Counted from the first letter of the stretch, positions 1 through 6,382 are shown. The stretch: DNA of 18,047 bases from Nitrospirota bacterium (GCA_024275775.1 JAJRYM010000007.1:1-18047); one strand, 5' to 3'. The notes: generated from the letters alone by a model not told the origin. Numbers and translations are program-made.

Positions 1-57
1 GGGGCAGTTCCTGTTCTCGGCGGCATTAAGAAAGAAATCATAACGGAAACTTTTTAA
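1..57 (+). CDS. C-terminal tail of an upstream gene (partial, unidentified)
   Basis: An open frame enters from the window edge and ends at a TAA at 55-57. The 18 visible residues (starting GAVPVLGG and ending ITETF) hold no heme motif, membrane helix or other recognisable signature. The stop is only 12 bases before the ATG of the di-heme cytochrome c at 70, and that gene's ribosome binding site overlaps it, so the two are very probably co-transcribed. By context it could be another respiratory-complex subunit such as a Rieske protein or a cytochrome b half, but the sequence itself does not show this. Confidence 0.55.
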   Translation, partial: GAVPVLGGIKKEIITETF

Positions 58-69
58 GGGGGCTACAGA

Positions 70-741
70 ATGAAAAAATTTGCATTTGCTTTTGGCCTTG
101 CGGTAATGGCGATGTTTACGGCGCCGGCTTGGGCTGCTGACGGCAAAGCGCTGGTTGAGGCAAACAAGTGTGGCAGTTGCCACAAACTGCAGGGGCCGGC
201 GGTAACGACTATCGCCGAAGTTTTAAAAAGAAAGGCTCCAGACCTTTTTTACGCGGGAAGCAAGTTCAACAAGGACTGGCTGGTAGGTTTCCTTCAGAGC
301 CCGACAGTAATCAGGCCTGCTGGAACAGTTTACGCTAACAACATAAAGACAGACGCTTCTCAGCAGGATGTGATTGTTACTCCTCCTAAATGCGCTTCAA
401 AGCTCAGCGCCGGCGATGCGGGCGCCGTTGCCGACTATCTTATGACGCTCAAAGATGCGAGTATGAAAACCGGTTTTAAGACGGGTAAATTTTCCAAGGC
501 AAGAGCCAGAATGCTTCTTACCAAAAAACAGCCGTGCAATGCCTGCCATACTTTACCAAAAAGGGGAGGCGGCGTTTCATGCCCGACTTTCGAAGGTATC
601 GGGGCTCGTCTAAACCCGGACTGGATGTATAGTTTCATCCAGAACCCACAGCATTGGGATCCGAAAATCTGGATGGCTTCCGGCGATTATGACGAGAAGA
701 CAATGAAGCTAATGGTTAACTATCTTGCCTCGTTCAAATAA
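70..741 (+). CDS. Exported di-heme cytochrome c
   Basis: A 223-residue periplasmic c-type cytochrome. The start is preceded by AAGGGGG at 56-62, seven bases upstream. Residues 1-22 form a Sec signal peptide ending in AWA. Two heme attachment motifs are visible, CGSCH at 34-38 and CNACH at 156-160, one near the start of each half, suggesting two tandem class I domains. A likely Met ligand for the second heme is Met202 in the segment IWMAS. No clear Met-Pro ligand follows the first heme, so its distal ligand is uncertain. An extra cysteine lies between the hemes (108) and another after the second (171); they could form a disulfide. It is closely followed by a mono-heme cytochrome gene, which suggests a paired soluble electron-transfer module serving the cytochrome b encoded at 2047. 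Subunit identity within a complex cannot be fixed from sequence alone. Confidence 0.93.
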   Translation: MKKFAFAFGLAVMAMFTAPAWAADGKALVEANKCGSCHKLQGPAVTTIAEVLKRKAPDLFYAGSKFNKDWLVGFLQSPTVIRPAGTVYANNIKTDASQQDVIVTPPKCASKLSAGDAGAVADYLMTLKDASMKTGFKTGKFSKARARMLLTKKQPCNACHTLPKRGGGVSCPTFEGIGARLNPDWMYSFIQNPQHWDPKIWMASGDYDEKTMKLMVNYLASFK

Positions 742-754
742 GGGAGTGTGGGAA

Positions 755-1135
755 ATGCGCATAAAAGTAATAACGAAATTGATGGCCGTCGGATTCTTTG
801 TGGCGGCTTTGACTTTGGCCGCCACCGCTGATAACGCGAGGGCTGAATCGGCGTCCGATAACTATGGTCTCTACTGTGTTCAGTGTCACGGCTTAGCCGG
901 AGTCGGCAAGGGGATAAACGCCCCGGCCTTAGCCGTTCAGCCGAGGAACCATGTAAGCGCAAAGGATATGGGCGCGCTTAAGGACGACGGAATTGCGCTT
1001 GCCATAAGAGACGGCGGAGTCGCTGTGGGCAAATCGGCTCAGATGCCTTCCTTTAAGAAGATTCTGACAGAGGCTGAAATACAGGATATGGTCAAGCACC
1101 TGCGCGGAATGTGTAAGTGCGAGGGGCCGAAATAA
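755..1135 (+). CDS. Exported mono-heme class I cytochrome c
   Basis: A 126-residue periplasmic cytochrome c. The ATG at 755 is chosen over an upstream in-frame TTG at 725 because AGGGAG (741-746) lies eight bases before it and the signal peptide then begins properly with MRIK; residues 1-30 form the signal, ending in ARA. The heme motif CVQCH is at 41-45, followed by a GLAG.GKG loop, a PRN segment, and the Met ligand in QMPSF (Met97). This is the ordinary layout of a small class I cytochrome. The C-terminus carries two extra cysteines in the segment MCKCEG. It starts 13 bases after the preceding di-heme cytochrome and is almost certainly in the same transcript. Role inferred: electron shuttle or subunit of a quinol oxidising complex. 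Confidence 0.93.
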   Translation: MRIKVITKLMAVGFFVAALTLAATADNARAESASDNYGLYCVQCHGLAGVGKGINAPALAVQPRNHVSAKDMGALKDDGIALAIRDGGVAVGKSAQMPSFKKILTEAEIQDMVKHLRGMCKCEGPK

Positions 1136-1171
1136 TACCCTTTTTTCTTTAATGAAGAGCTCAAAAGGGTA
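1136..1171. repeat. Inverted repeat immediately after a cytochrome c stop codon
   Basis: A perfect 9-base inverted repeat, TACCCTTTT (1136-1144) and AAAAGGGTA (1163-1171), encloses 18 bases that include the palindrome GAGCTC. It starts directly after the stop codon of the mono-heme cytochrome gene. No T-tract follows on either strand, so it is not a standard rho-independent terminator. It may stabilise the mRNA 3' end or act as a protein site. Confidence 0.45.
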
Positions 1172-1195
1172 GAATAGAAGGCAGGAAGAAAACGG

Positions 1196-1222
1196 CGGGC
1201 GGCAGTTCAGTAAGGCCGCCCG
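1196..1222 (+). terminator. GC-rich stem-loop, weak terminator candidate
   Basis: CGGGCGGC (1196-1203) and GCCGCCCG (1215-1222) form a perfect 8-bp GC stem with an 11-base loop. The following bases, ACTGTAATTTACGG, contain only a short T run, so intrinsic termination would be weak. It lies in the 164-base gap between the mono-heme cytochrome and the NTF2-like gene and may partly separate their expression. Confidence 0.35.
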
Positions 1223-1299
1223 ACTGTAATTTACGGCTTGAGTTGAATGCGTTGAAAATGCGCATCCGGGCTTAACGTTTTTATGAAGGAGTGAGGATT

Positions 1300-1893
1300 A
1301 TGTTCAGTTTGAAAAACAGGCTAGAGGGTAAAAGCGGCCTGATGATACCGGCCATCCTTCTTCTTGTCGGTTTTCTTGTAAGTTACATGGCGCCGGTTGC
1401 CAAAGCGGCCGCAGCGAACGACGAGGAGTTCTCGGAATATTTTACGATTAATATAGACCCCAAGGATCGCAAAAAAATCGGAGAAGAGACCTACCAGTCA
1501 GTCGTCAGCTTTTTCGATAGCGCCGAAAAGGCGATTGAGCACGAAGACCTTACCACCCTAATGTCTCTTTATTCCGACAGCTACTCGAATGGAGACCGGA
1601 CGAAAAAGGAGGTCGAAACTGTCTGGAAAAGGCTTTTCGCGCAGTTCGATTTAATGGCCACGATTCACAACATGCGTTTTATCAGTAAAGCGAAAAGTCC
1701 TGTAATGATTATCAGGTGCAGTGGTCTTCTGGTGGGGAATCCTGCTAATGAGAGGAACCTCATCACAATCGATAACTGGACCAACAGCGATCATATTCTT
1801 GCCAAAGAAAACGGAAAATGGAAACTTGTCGGCACCTCCGGCAGAGAGCAGAAACGGTTCTGGTTCGATAAGGCGATGCACCCTCTCTTCTAA
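1300..1893 (+). CDS. Exported or membrane-anchored NTF2/SnoaL-like protein
   Basis: A 197-residue protein. ATG 1300 is chosen over an in-frame GTG at 1291 because AAGGAG (1286-1291) is spaced eight bases from the ATG. Residues 14-30 are a hydrophobic segment followed by an AKA site, so the product is exported or held by an N-terminal anchor. From about residue 60 the pattern fits the NTF2-like fold: a helix in which residues alternate as in AIEHEDLTTLMSLYSDSY, a second amphipathic helix, and a C-terminal strand with the characteristic HILAKENGKWKLVG wording (ligand-free phrasing of many SnoaL-like domains). No catalytic residues can be assigned. It lies between cytochrome genes and just ahead of cytochrome b, so an assembly or accessory role in the complex is a reasonable but unproven inference. 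Confidence 0.75.
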   Translation: MFSLKNRLEGKSGLMIPAILLLVGFLVSYMAPVAKAAAANDEEFSEYFTINIDPKDRKKIGEETYQSVVSFFDSAEKAIEHEDLTTLMSLYSDSYSNGDRTKKEVETVWKRLFAQFDLMATIHNMRFISKAKSPVMIIRCSGLLVGNPANERNLITIDNWTNSDHILAKENGKWKLVGTSGREQKRFWFDKAMHPLF

Positions 1894-1917
1894 GAGACCC
1901 GCCCCGCGTTAATTATC

Positions 1918-1949
1918 CGCCCGGCTTCTCCGCCGGGCGAATCCATTTT
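1918..1949 (+). terminator. Rho-independent terminator candidate
   Basis: CGCCCGGC (1918-1925) and GCCGGGCG (1932-1939) form an 8-bp GC-rich stem with a 6-base loop, followed after five bases by TTTT (1946-1949). It sits 24 bases after the NTF2-like gene and probably closes the first transcription unit, although the T-tract is short. Confidence 0.65.
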
Positions 1950-1955
1950 CAAGGT

Positions 1956-1982
1956 TTGATAAAAGTCATTGCCTCGTACAAT
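1956..1982 (+). promoter_or_regulatory. Possible sigma-70-type promoter for cytochrome b
   Basis: TTGATA (1956-1961) and TACAAT (1977-1982) each match the consensus at five of six positions, but the spacer is only 15 bases, shorter than the usual 16-18. The position, just after a terminator and about 65 bases before the cytochrome b start, is suitable. Confidence 0.35.
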
Positions 1983-2041
1983 GGAGTCTGCTTTACTTAT
2001 TTTCACAATTTTATTTACTCCATTATGAATAACTTTGGAGG
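1980..2041 (+). promoter_or_regulatory. Leader with competing hairpins over the cytochrome b ribosome binding site
   Basis: AATGGAGT (1980-1987) is perfectly complementary to ACTCCATT (2017-2024). The CTCCA inside the latter (2018-2022) can instead pair with TGGAG (2036-2040), which is part of the Shine-Dalgarno sequence. The two pairings are mutually exclusive: the first leaves the binding site free and the second hides it. If transcription starts just after the TACAAT box at 1977, the left arm would not be in the RNA and the repeat would act, if at all, as a DNA site. Confidence 0.3.
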
Positions 2042-2046
2042 CGGTC

Positions 2047-3192
2047 GTGGCTAGGAAACAACCTGCGGATGATATTACTTTTTGGGAACGAATCAGGCCA
2101 AAAAAATTAACCTGGCGCCACTATTTCGGTGGCGGCGCGTTTGTTCTGCTTTTAAGCCAGTTCCTAACCGGCCTTTACATGATTTTCTATTATGAGCCGG
2201 CGCTTGAAAGAACCTATCTGACTGTTCAGTTCTTTAACAACGAAGCTTTTCTTGGAGCTTTTACCCGCAATATCCACAGGTACGGAGCTTTTATCCTGGC
2301 CGCGGCGGTCTTTTTCCATCTATTGCGCGGTTACATGAGAAGGGACTATCAGGGCGGCCGTAAGTGGAACTGGATAACCGGAATGTTGTTGTCAATCGTA
2401 ACGGCGGCTTTTCTTATAAGCGGCACCATCCTGCCGTGGGAGTGGAAAGGCTACTGGATGATGGAAATGTTCAACAACTGGCTTTTGAATGTTCCGATAA
2501 TCGGCGATTGGCTTTATGAATTTTTTATGGAGACTTATACTCCGACAAGAAATTTTGTTATCCACGATATAGCGCTTCCTGTTATTACCTTTATTCTTCT
2601 GGAGATTCATTGCATCAGCCGGTTCAGAAAGAGAGGGTTCCGGGATTTTCTCATACGCCAGGTGTTCGCTTTCATGCCGCTTATAATTGCGATAGTCGCT
2701 TTGAGCCTGGTTTACCCGATGCCTACGCAGGACCCGGAAATTATACCGTACCCCATGGACGGGCAGTACATACCGGCGCCTGAATGGTATTTCGTGACGT
2801 TTCTTCTCCCATTCTGGTATTTTTTCCCAAAGCACTGGCCGATTTATCTTTTCTGGATACCGTTTATTCTTTTTGCGGTCCTTTTTGCCCTTCCTTTCGT
2901 CAACAAAAGAAAACCAAAAACCGCGCTTCTTGGAATGCCTGCAAAAAGGTTAAAATTAATGAAAGTTTTATACGCGGGAGCCGGCGTTACGATTGCCGCT
3001 CTGTTAATTGCCGGCCTTTTGTGGGGCAGTGTGAAATCGCCGTGGATGGGCTGTAACAGCTGTCACAACAGGTCCAAAGGGCACCGCATGGGAATACCGC
3101 CGGTTAGCTACAAGGATACGCATCGCAACCCCGTACTGCTTGATGAACGATGGATGATGAGGCACTGGTATGAGCCCCAGGTTGTCTGGTAG
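2047..3192 (+). CDS. Cytochrome b (b6/subunit IV fusion) with a C-terminal c-type heme domain
   Basis: A 381-residue integral membrane quinol-oxidising cytochrome b. GTG 2047 is chosen because GGAGG (2037-2041) lies five bases upstream; a TTG at 2035 would place this site inside the gene. The b-heme histidines are 77 and 91 (spacing 14) and 173 and 188 (spacing 15). The 15-residue second spacing is the b6 type rather than the mitochondrial type. The Qo-site motif PEWY is at 245-248, in the part equivalent to subunit IV. A last hydrophobic helix (about 308-327) leads to CNSCH (336-340), a covalent c-heme site on a short periplasmic tail. Eight or so hydrophobic segments are visible. It should pass electrons from quinol via b hemes and, with a Rieske protein not present here, to cytochrome c. 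The next gene overlaps its end by 23 bases. Confidence 0.93.
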   Translation: MARKQPADDITFWERIRPKKLTWRHYFGGGAFVLLLSQFLTGLYMIFYYEPALERTYLTVQFFNNEAFLGAFTRNIHRYGAFILAAAVFFHLLRGYMRRDYQGGRKWNWITGMLLSIVTAAFLISGTILPWEWKGYWMMEMFNNWLLNVPIIGDWLYEFFMETYTPTRNFVIHDIALPVITFILLEIHCISRFRKRGFRDFLIRQVFAFMPLIIAIVALSLVYPMPTQDPEIIPYPMDGQYIPAPEWYFVTFLLPFWYFFPKHWPIYLFWIPFILFAVLFALPFVNKRKPKTALLGMPAKRLKLMKVLYAGAGVTIAALLIAGLLWGSVKSPWMGCNSCHNRSKGHRMGIPPVSYKDTHRNPVLLDERWMMRHWYEPQVVW

Positions 3193-3787
3193 TTTTCGGC
3201 AAATCCTTTTGGGGGCGCTTTGCGGGTTCCTGCTTGCCTCCTGCTCGCAAAAGATTCCCGGCCACCCTGAAAAAATTCTTAAAAGCTATATTGAAGCGAC
3301 ACAGAAGGGGGACTTTGATACCGTTTACAAGATTAACAAGCTAACGGCCCGCCAAATAAAATATCTTGGCTCCACTACCGTAGGCAATGTGGATCAGATG
3401 CTTAAAGAAAATTTCGAACAGAAAAAAGCGTTGTGGAAAATGGCGGATACGGGGCGCGAGTCGGGAGAACTTTATTATGAAAAACAGCTTTTCCCCGCTT
3501 CTTCGGAGTTTTCCATCGTAAGCATCAAGACACCGCCCACTTTATCTGATGACCCTGTAAACGCCGAATATGAAGTGGCGAATAACATTTATGGAGTTGT
3601 AGAGGTCGTATATAAAAATAAGGCGGCCGCTCCGAAGTTTGACGGTCGCTCTGCTAAAAAAGCCCGGTATGATTGTATCTTGTCAAAAATACGGGAGGGG
3701 GACAATTTGCGCGTATACTCAGATGACACGAGCTGGTATTTCGGCGGATGTCTTTCCGATGCGGGCTCGATATCATTTTTTGAATGA
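3170..3787 (+). CDS. Outer-membrane or periplasmic lipoprotein of unknown function
   Basis: A 205-residue lipoprotein whose ATG lies inside the last codons of cytochrome b, in another frame. A modest GAGG-like site (3158-3162) precedes it. The hydrophobic segment 11-24 ends in the lipobox LLASC, with the acylated cysteine at 25. The segment beginning EKILKSYIEATQKGDFD resembles the first helix of NTF2-like domains, as in the gene at 1300, but the rest is too divergent for a firm family call. Two further cysteines (around 169 and 196) could form a disulfide. Overlap with cytochrome b implies translational coupling, so the protein is likely to work with, or help assemble, that cytochrome. It has no heme motif and no catalytic signature I recognise. 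Confidence 0.8.
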   Translation: MSPRLSGSFRQILLGALCGFLLASCSQKIPGHPEKILKSYIEATQKGDFDTVYKINKLTARQIKYLGSTTVGNVDQMLKENFEQKKALWKMADTGRESGELYYEKQLFPASSEFSIVSIKTPPTLSDDPVNAEYEVANNIYGVVEVVYKNKAAAPKFDGRSAKKARYDCILSKIREGDNLRVYSDDTSWYFGGCLSDAGSISFFE

Positions 3788-3789
3788 AG

Positions 3790-3812
3790 CCGTAGTAACT
3801 TAATTGTTACGG
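3790..3812 (+). terminator. Weak stem-loop after the lipoprotein gene
   Basis: CCGTAGTAA (3790-3798) can pair with TTGTTACGG (3804-3812) as nine base pairs including two G-T wobbles, with a 5-base loop, starting three bases after the stop codon. No T-tract follows, so its efficiency as an intrinsic terminator is doubtful. Confidence 0.3.
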
Positions 3813-3853
3813 TATCTTGCGCGACAACCTCATTCTCTCGCAATCTGAATGAA

Positions 3854-3885
3854 ATGTTAACATGAAACAACGTTTCGATGCATCG
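3854..3885. promoter_or_regulatory. Two perfect 10-base palindromes two helical turns apart
   Basis: ATGTTAACAT (3854-3863) and CGATGCATCG (3876-3885) are each perfectly self-complementary; their centres are 22 bases apart, close to two turns of B-DNA. They lie about 200 bases before the likely transcription start of the cytochrome c gene at 4134, a typical distance for enhancer-like regulator sites. The two are different in sequence, which weakens the case for one shared protein. Confidence 0.3.
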
Positions 3886-3998
3886 TTTTGATGTGATGTC
3901 TTTAGTTTTTTGGTAGTTGTAAATAAATCACTAATGACAAAATTTGTTATTTTCACTGCTCCCCACATTTTTTTACTGGAAAATCGGCCTATTCCGAG

Positions 3999-4026
3999 AG
4001 TGTAATCGTATCCTTAATGTTACACT
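3999..4026. promoter_or_regulatory. Candidate operator AGTGTAA-N14-TTACACT
   Basis: A perfect 7-base inverted repeat with a 14-base spacer: AGTGTAA at 3999-4005 and TTACACT at 4020-4026. Half-site centres are 21 bases apart, so a dimer could contact one face of the helix. It lies just upstream of the promoter candidates at 4049-4077. Confidence 0.35.
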
Positions 4027-4048
4027 TATTTAAGCCTGATTTTTTCTG

Positions 4049-4077
4049 TTGATTAGGTACAGGCGTTGCTCTTTATT
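4049..4077 (+). promoter_or_regulatory. Overlapping promoter candidates: sigma-54 type or sigma-70 type
   Basis: GG at 4056-4057 and GC at 4068-4069 have the N10 spacing of a -24/-12 sigma-54 promoter, with TTGCT at 4066-4070 matching the -12 element; three of the conserved -24 positions differ. The same stretch can be read as TTGATT (4049-4054), 17 bases, TTTATT (4072-4077), each four of six for sigma-70. Only one is likely to be real. Either puts the start near 4081-4084, with a leader of about 50 bases before the ATG at 4134. Confidence 0.35.
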
Positions 4078-4133
4078 GCGCCATCATGAATGTAGTTTAT
4101 TCATTTTTTAACCATTTTTCTTAAGGGGGGAGT

Positions 4134-5264
4134 ATGAAAATATCTTTCAAACATCTTTTCATTGCCTTTCTGGCAGTAGCGTTCGTTTGCGTCGGTATGA
4201 CGACAAATGCCGATGCCAGGAAGAAAAAATCAGCCGCAGAGCTGGATAAGGCCAAAAAGGCCGGTGATCTTTCCGTGTCAGAGGCGGATAAAGCCCGTCA
4301 GGCATTCGGTCAGGAAGCTGACGAAGCCAATATCGAGACTTTCGATAAAAAGACACATGCGAAAAAGAAAGGTTCCGGTACTTCGACATACGGCGTTGCA
4401 GGATTCGATTACCTGACAGGCGTTGGTAAGGTTGCGAGTTCACCAGACAGAATCGGCGCGGACCTTCCGGCGGCTCTCGGCGGCGGCAAGATTGTGGCCA
4501 ACCTCAAAACACCGTTTGCCAAAAAGATGAAAAGACGCTTCAAATCTAAATGGACCGGCCAGCTTGGCGAAACTTACTCCGGTTGGACCAAAGAGTCCGG
4601 CGTAACGGAAGTATGGTTCCGAGGCCATGGCGAATCACAGCTGGGCGCCAACTACAACGAGTGGGTTAACCAGTGGAACAACATCACGAGGCCTGACTAC
4701 GGCAACGGCGAAACTCCTGTAAAGGGTGCCGATCCGGATCAGGGCGCTCACTGGTTCTCCTTCTACTGCATCCATTGCCACGGCTGGACAGGCAAAGGCA
4801 ACGGCCCGACAGCGGCCAAACTGGATCCCCGGCCTAGAAACCTGACCAACGGCGAGTACGCCAACTACATCTCCAACCTGCAGTTGTTTACTGTTATCAA
4901 GGGCGGCGGTGTTGCAAGGAATCTTTCCGAGGCAATGCCTCCTTGGGGCAACATTATTCAGGATCAGGATATATGGAATGTTATAGCGTTCATCAGAACT
5001 CTTGCTACTCCCAAGTATGAGCCGGATCCGGACGATGTTACTTCGGCCAACGCGAAAGACAGCCAGGCTTTCCAGGACATCAACGAGGAACTCGAGCTTG
5101 AAGGCGTCATGGCTGGTCGCGGTGGCGGCCAGGTTGGCGGATACAGCTCAATCGGCGGCGGTCGTCTCGCTTCCGAGCGCGTAGGTGTTAGTGCCAAGAC
5201 CTCTGGTCACTCCGGTGATGCCGGTGCGGCCGCAATGGGCGACTGGGCGATAGACACCAAGTAA
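4134..5264 (+). CDS. Exported mono-heme cytochrome c with extended N- and C-terminal regions
   Basis: A 376-residue periplasmic cytochrome c. The purine-rich site AAGGGGGGAG (4123-4132) precedes the ATG. Residues 1-28 form a signal peptide ending in ADA. Residues 29-80 are rich in Lys, Ala, Asp and Glu and are probably helical or disordered; 80-200 form an unassigned region with many aromatic and basic residues. The cytochrome domain holds CIHCH at 212-216, a GKGNGPTAAKLDPRPRNL loop and the Met ligand in EAMPPWG (Met268). The tail from about 327 is glycine-, serine- and alanine-rich. The heme domain resembles those of gas-reductase and other class I cytochromes, but the 210-residue N-terminal part is unusual. 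It has its own regulatory region and a strong terminator, so it is probably expressed alone and strongly. Its redox partner cannot be named from sequence. Confidence 0.9.
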   Translation: MKISFKHLFIAFLAVAFVCVGMTTNADARKKKSAAELDKAKKAGDLSVSEADKARQAFGQEADEANIETFDKKTHAKKKGSGTSTYGVAGFDYLTGVGKVASSPDRIGADLPAALGGGKIVANLKTPFAKKMKRRFKSKWTGQLGETYSGWTKESGVTEVWFRGHGESQLGANYNEWVNQWNNITRPDYGNGETPVKGADPDQGAHWFSFYCIHCHGWTGKGNGPTAAKLDPRPRNLTNGEYANYISNLQLFTVIKGGGVARNLSEAMPPWGNIIQDQDIWNVIAFIRTLATPKYEPDPDDVTSANAKDSQAFQDINEELELEGVMAGRGGGQVGGYSSIGGGRLASERVGVSAKTSGHSGDAGAAAMGDWAIDTK

Positions 5265-5289
5265 CCGCTTTTAAGCGTTAGTTTCTAAG

Positions 5290-5325
5290 GGCTCTCCCTC
5301 CATGGAGGAGGGGGAGCCTTTTTTT
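5290..5325 (+). terminator. Strong rho-independent terminator
   Basis: A 12-bp stem (5290-5301 with 5307-5318, one G-T pair) with a 5-base loop is followed directly by seven T residues (5319-5325). It lies 25 bases after the cytochrome c stop codon and should end that transcript efficiently, separating it from the ABC operon. Confidence 0.95.
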
Positions 5326-5350
5326 ATTTCTTTTTGGCCTCTTTTTTGCC

Positions 5351-5356
5351 TATAAT
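5351..5356 (+). promoter_or_regulatory. Consensus -10 box for the ABC operon
   Basis: A perfect TATAAT lies 84 bases before the GTG at 5435 and 25 bases after the terminator T-tract. No good -35 element is found at 16-18 bases upstream, so an activator or a weak -35 would be needed. It is the only promoter-like element before the long operon that starts at 5435. Confidence 0.45.
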
Positions 5357-5434
5357 TCCAGTCTTATGCTTTCGTCTTGTCAGCCGTGGTTGTTCAAGGC
5401 ATATAGAACCCCGTGAGGAGGGAAAACAGTAACC

Positions 5435-6382
5435 GTGATAAATGTTGAAAACCTTACAAAAACCTATGGCCAGGCCAGAGGGATAAACGACATATCATTC
5501 AACGTCGCAAAAGGGGAAATTATAGGCTTCCTGGGTCCGAACGGCGCGGGAAAGACAACTACCATGCGAATTCTTACCTGCTTCATGCCGGCGACCAGCG
5601 GCAAGGCTTCCGTGGCCGGATACGACGTTTTTGAAGACTCCCTTAACGTCAGGCGTAAGATCGGCTACCTTCCTGAATCGGTGCCTCTTTATACCGATAT
5701 GCAGGTGCCGGTGTATCTCAAGTTCGTGGCCGGCCTTAAAGGACTCCCCAGAAAACAGATTAACTCCCGCGTGGGTGAAATGATGGAGAAGGTCGGCTTA
5801 ACCCACATGGCCCACAAGTTTGTTGGCGAACTCTCGAAAGGGTACCGCCAGCGCGTCGGGTTGGCGCAGGCCCTCATAAACGATCCTGAAGTGCTCATAC
5901 TTGACGAGCCGACCATTGGTCTTGACCCCCGACAGATTATAGAAATCCGCTCTCTTATCCGGGGGCTTGGCGGCGAGAGAACGATTATTCTCAGTTCTCA
6001 TATTTTGCCGGAAGTAAGCATGCTTTGCGAACGGATAATCATAATAGACGAAGGCCGGATAAAGGCCATGGATACGCCCGATAATCTTATGAGCCAGCTT
6101 CACTCCGTAGCAAGAGTTCAGGCCAAAATAGCCGGGCCGAAAGATTTGGTGTTGGAAGGGCTGAAGAAAATAGGCGGGGTGCACAGCGTAGATTTCAAAG
6201 GAAGCGCCGCTTCGGGGACAAACAGTTACACAGTGGAATTCGTTGACGGCTTTGACGGAGCCCACCTTATACCGCGGCTGGCTTCGGAACAGAAATGGGA
6301 TCTTTATGAATTGACACCCGCAAAAATGAGCCTTGAAGATATTTTCATCAAAATTGTTACGGATGAAGAGGTGCACGTATGA
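5435..6382 (+). CDS. ABC transporter ATP-binding protein, GldA-like
   Basis: A 315-residue cytoplasmic ATPase of an ABC-2 exporter-type complex. GTG 5435 gives the standard family start MINVENLTKTYG; AGGAGGG (5416-5422) lies twelve bases before it, slightly far. Walker A GPNGAGKT is at 34-41, the family wording GYLPE at 77-81 replaces the usual Q-loop context, the signature ELSKGYRQRVGLAQAL starts at 132, Walker B LILDEPT is at 154-160 and the H-loop His is 189. The C-terminal 90 residues form an accessory domain as in GldA/NatA/NosF-type subunits. It overlaps the permease gene by four bases (ATGA). With the following permease and GldG-like gene it matches the gldA-gldF-gldG arrangement, which also occurs in many bacteria that do not glide, where the substrate is unknown. 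Confidence 0.93.
   Translation: MINVENLTKTYGQARGINDISFNVAKGEIIGFLGPNGAGKTTTMRILTCFMPATSGKASVAGYDVFEDSLNVRRKIGYLPESVPLYTDMQVPVYLKFVAGLKGLPRKQINSRVGEMMEKVGLTHMAHKFVGELSKGYRQRVGLAQALINDPEVLILDEPTIGLDPRQIIEIRSLIRGLGGERTIILSSHILPEVSMLCERIIIIDEGRIKAMDTPDNLMSQLHSVARVQAKIAGPKDLVLEGLKKIGGVHSVDFKGSAASGTNSYTVEFVDGFDGAHLIPRLASEQKWDLYELTPAKMSLEDIFIKIVTDEEVHV

Larger units (their letters stand above)
3788..4133. other. 346-base AT-rich intergenic region
   Basis: No credible coding frame is present. The stretch is visibly richer in A and T than its neighbours and contains a stem-loop next to the preceding stop, two 10-base palindromes, a spaced inverted repeat and overlapping promoter candidates, all listed separately. 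It most likely serves as the regulatory region of the cytochrome c gene at 4134. Confidence 0.7.

Noticed and set aside
725..754. Ten-residue N-terminal extension of the mono-heme cytochrome from TTG 725
   Set aside because: It would overlap the preceding gene and spoil the signal peptide; the ATG at 755 has a well-spaced AGGGAG.
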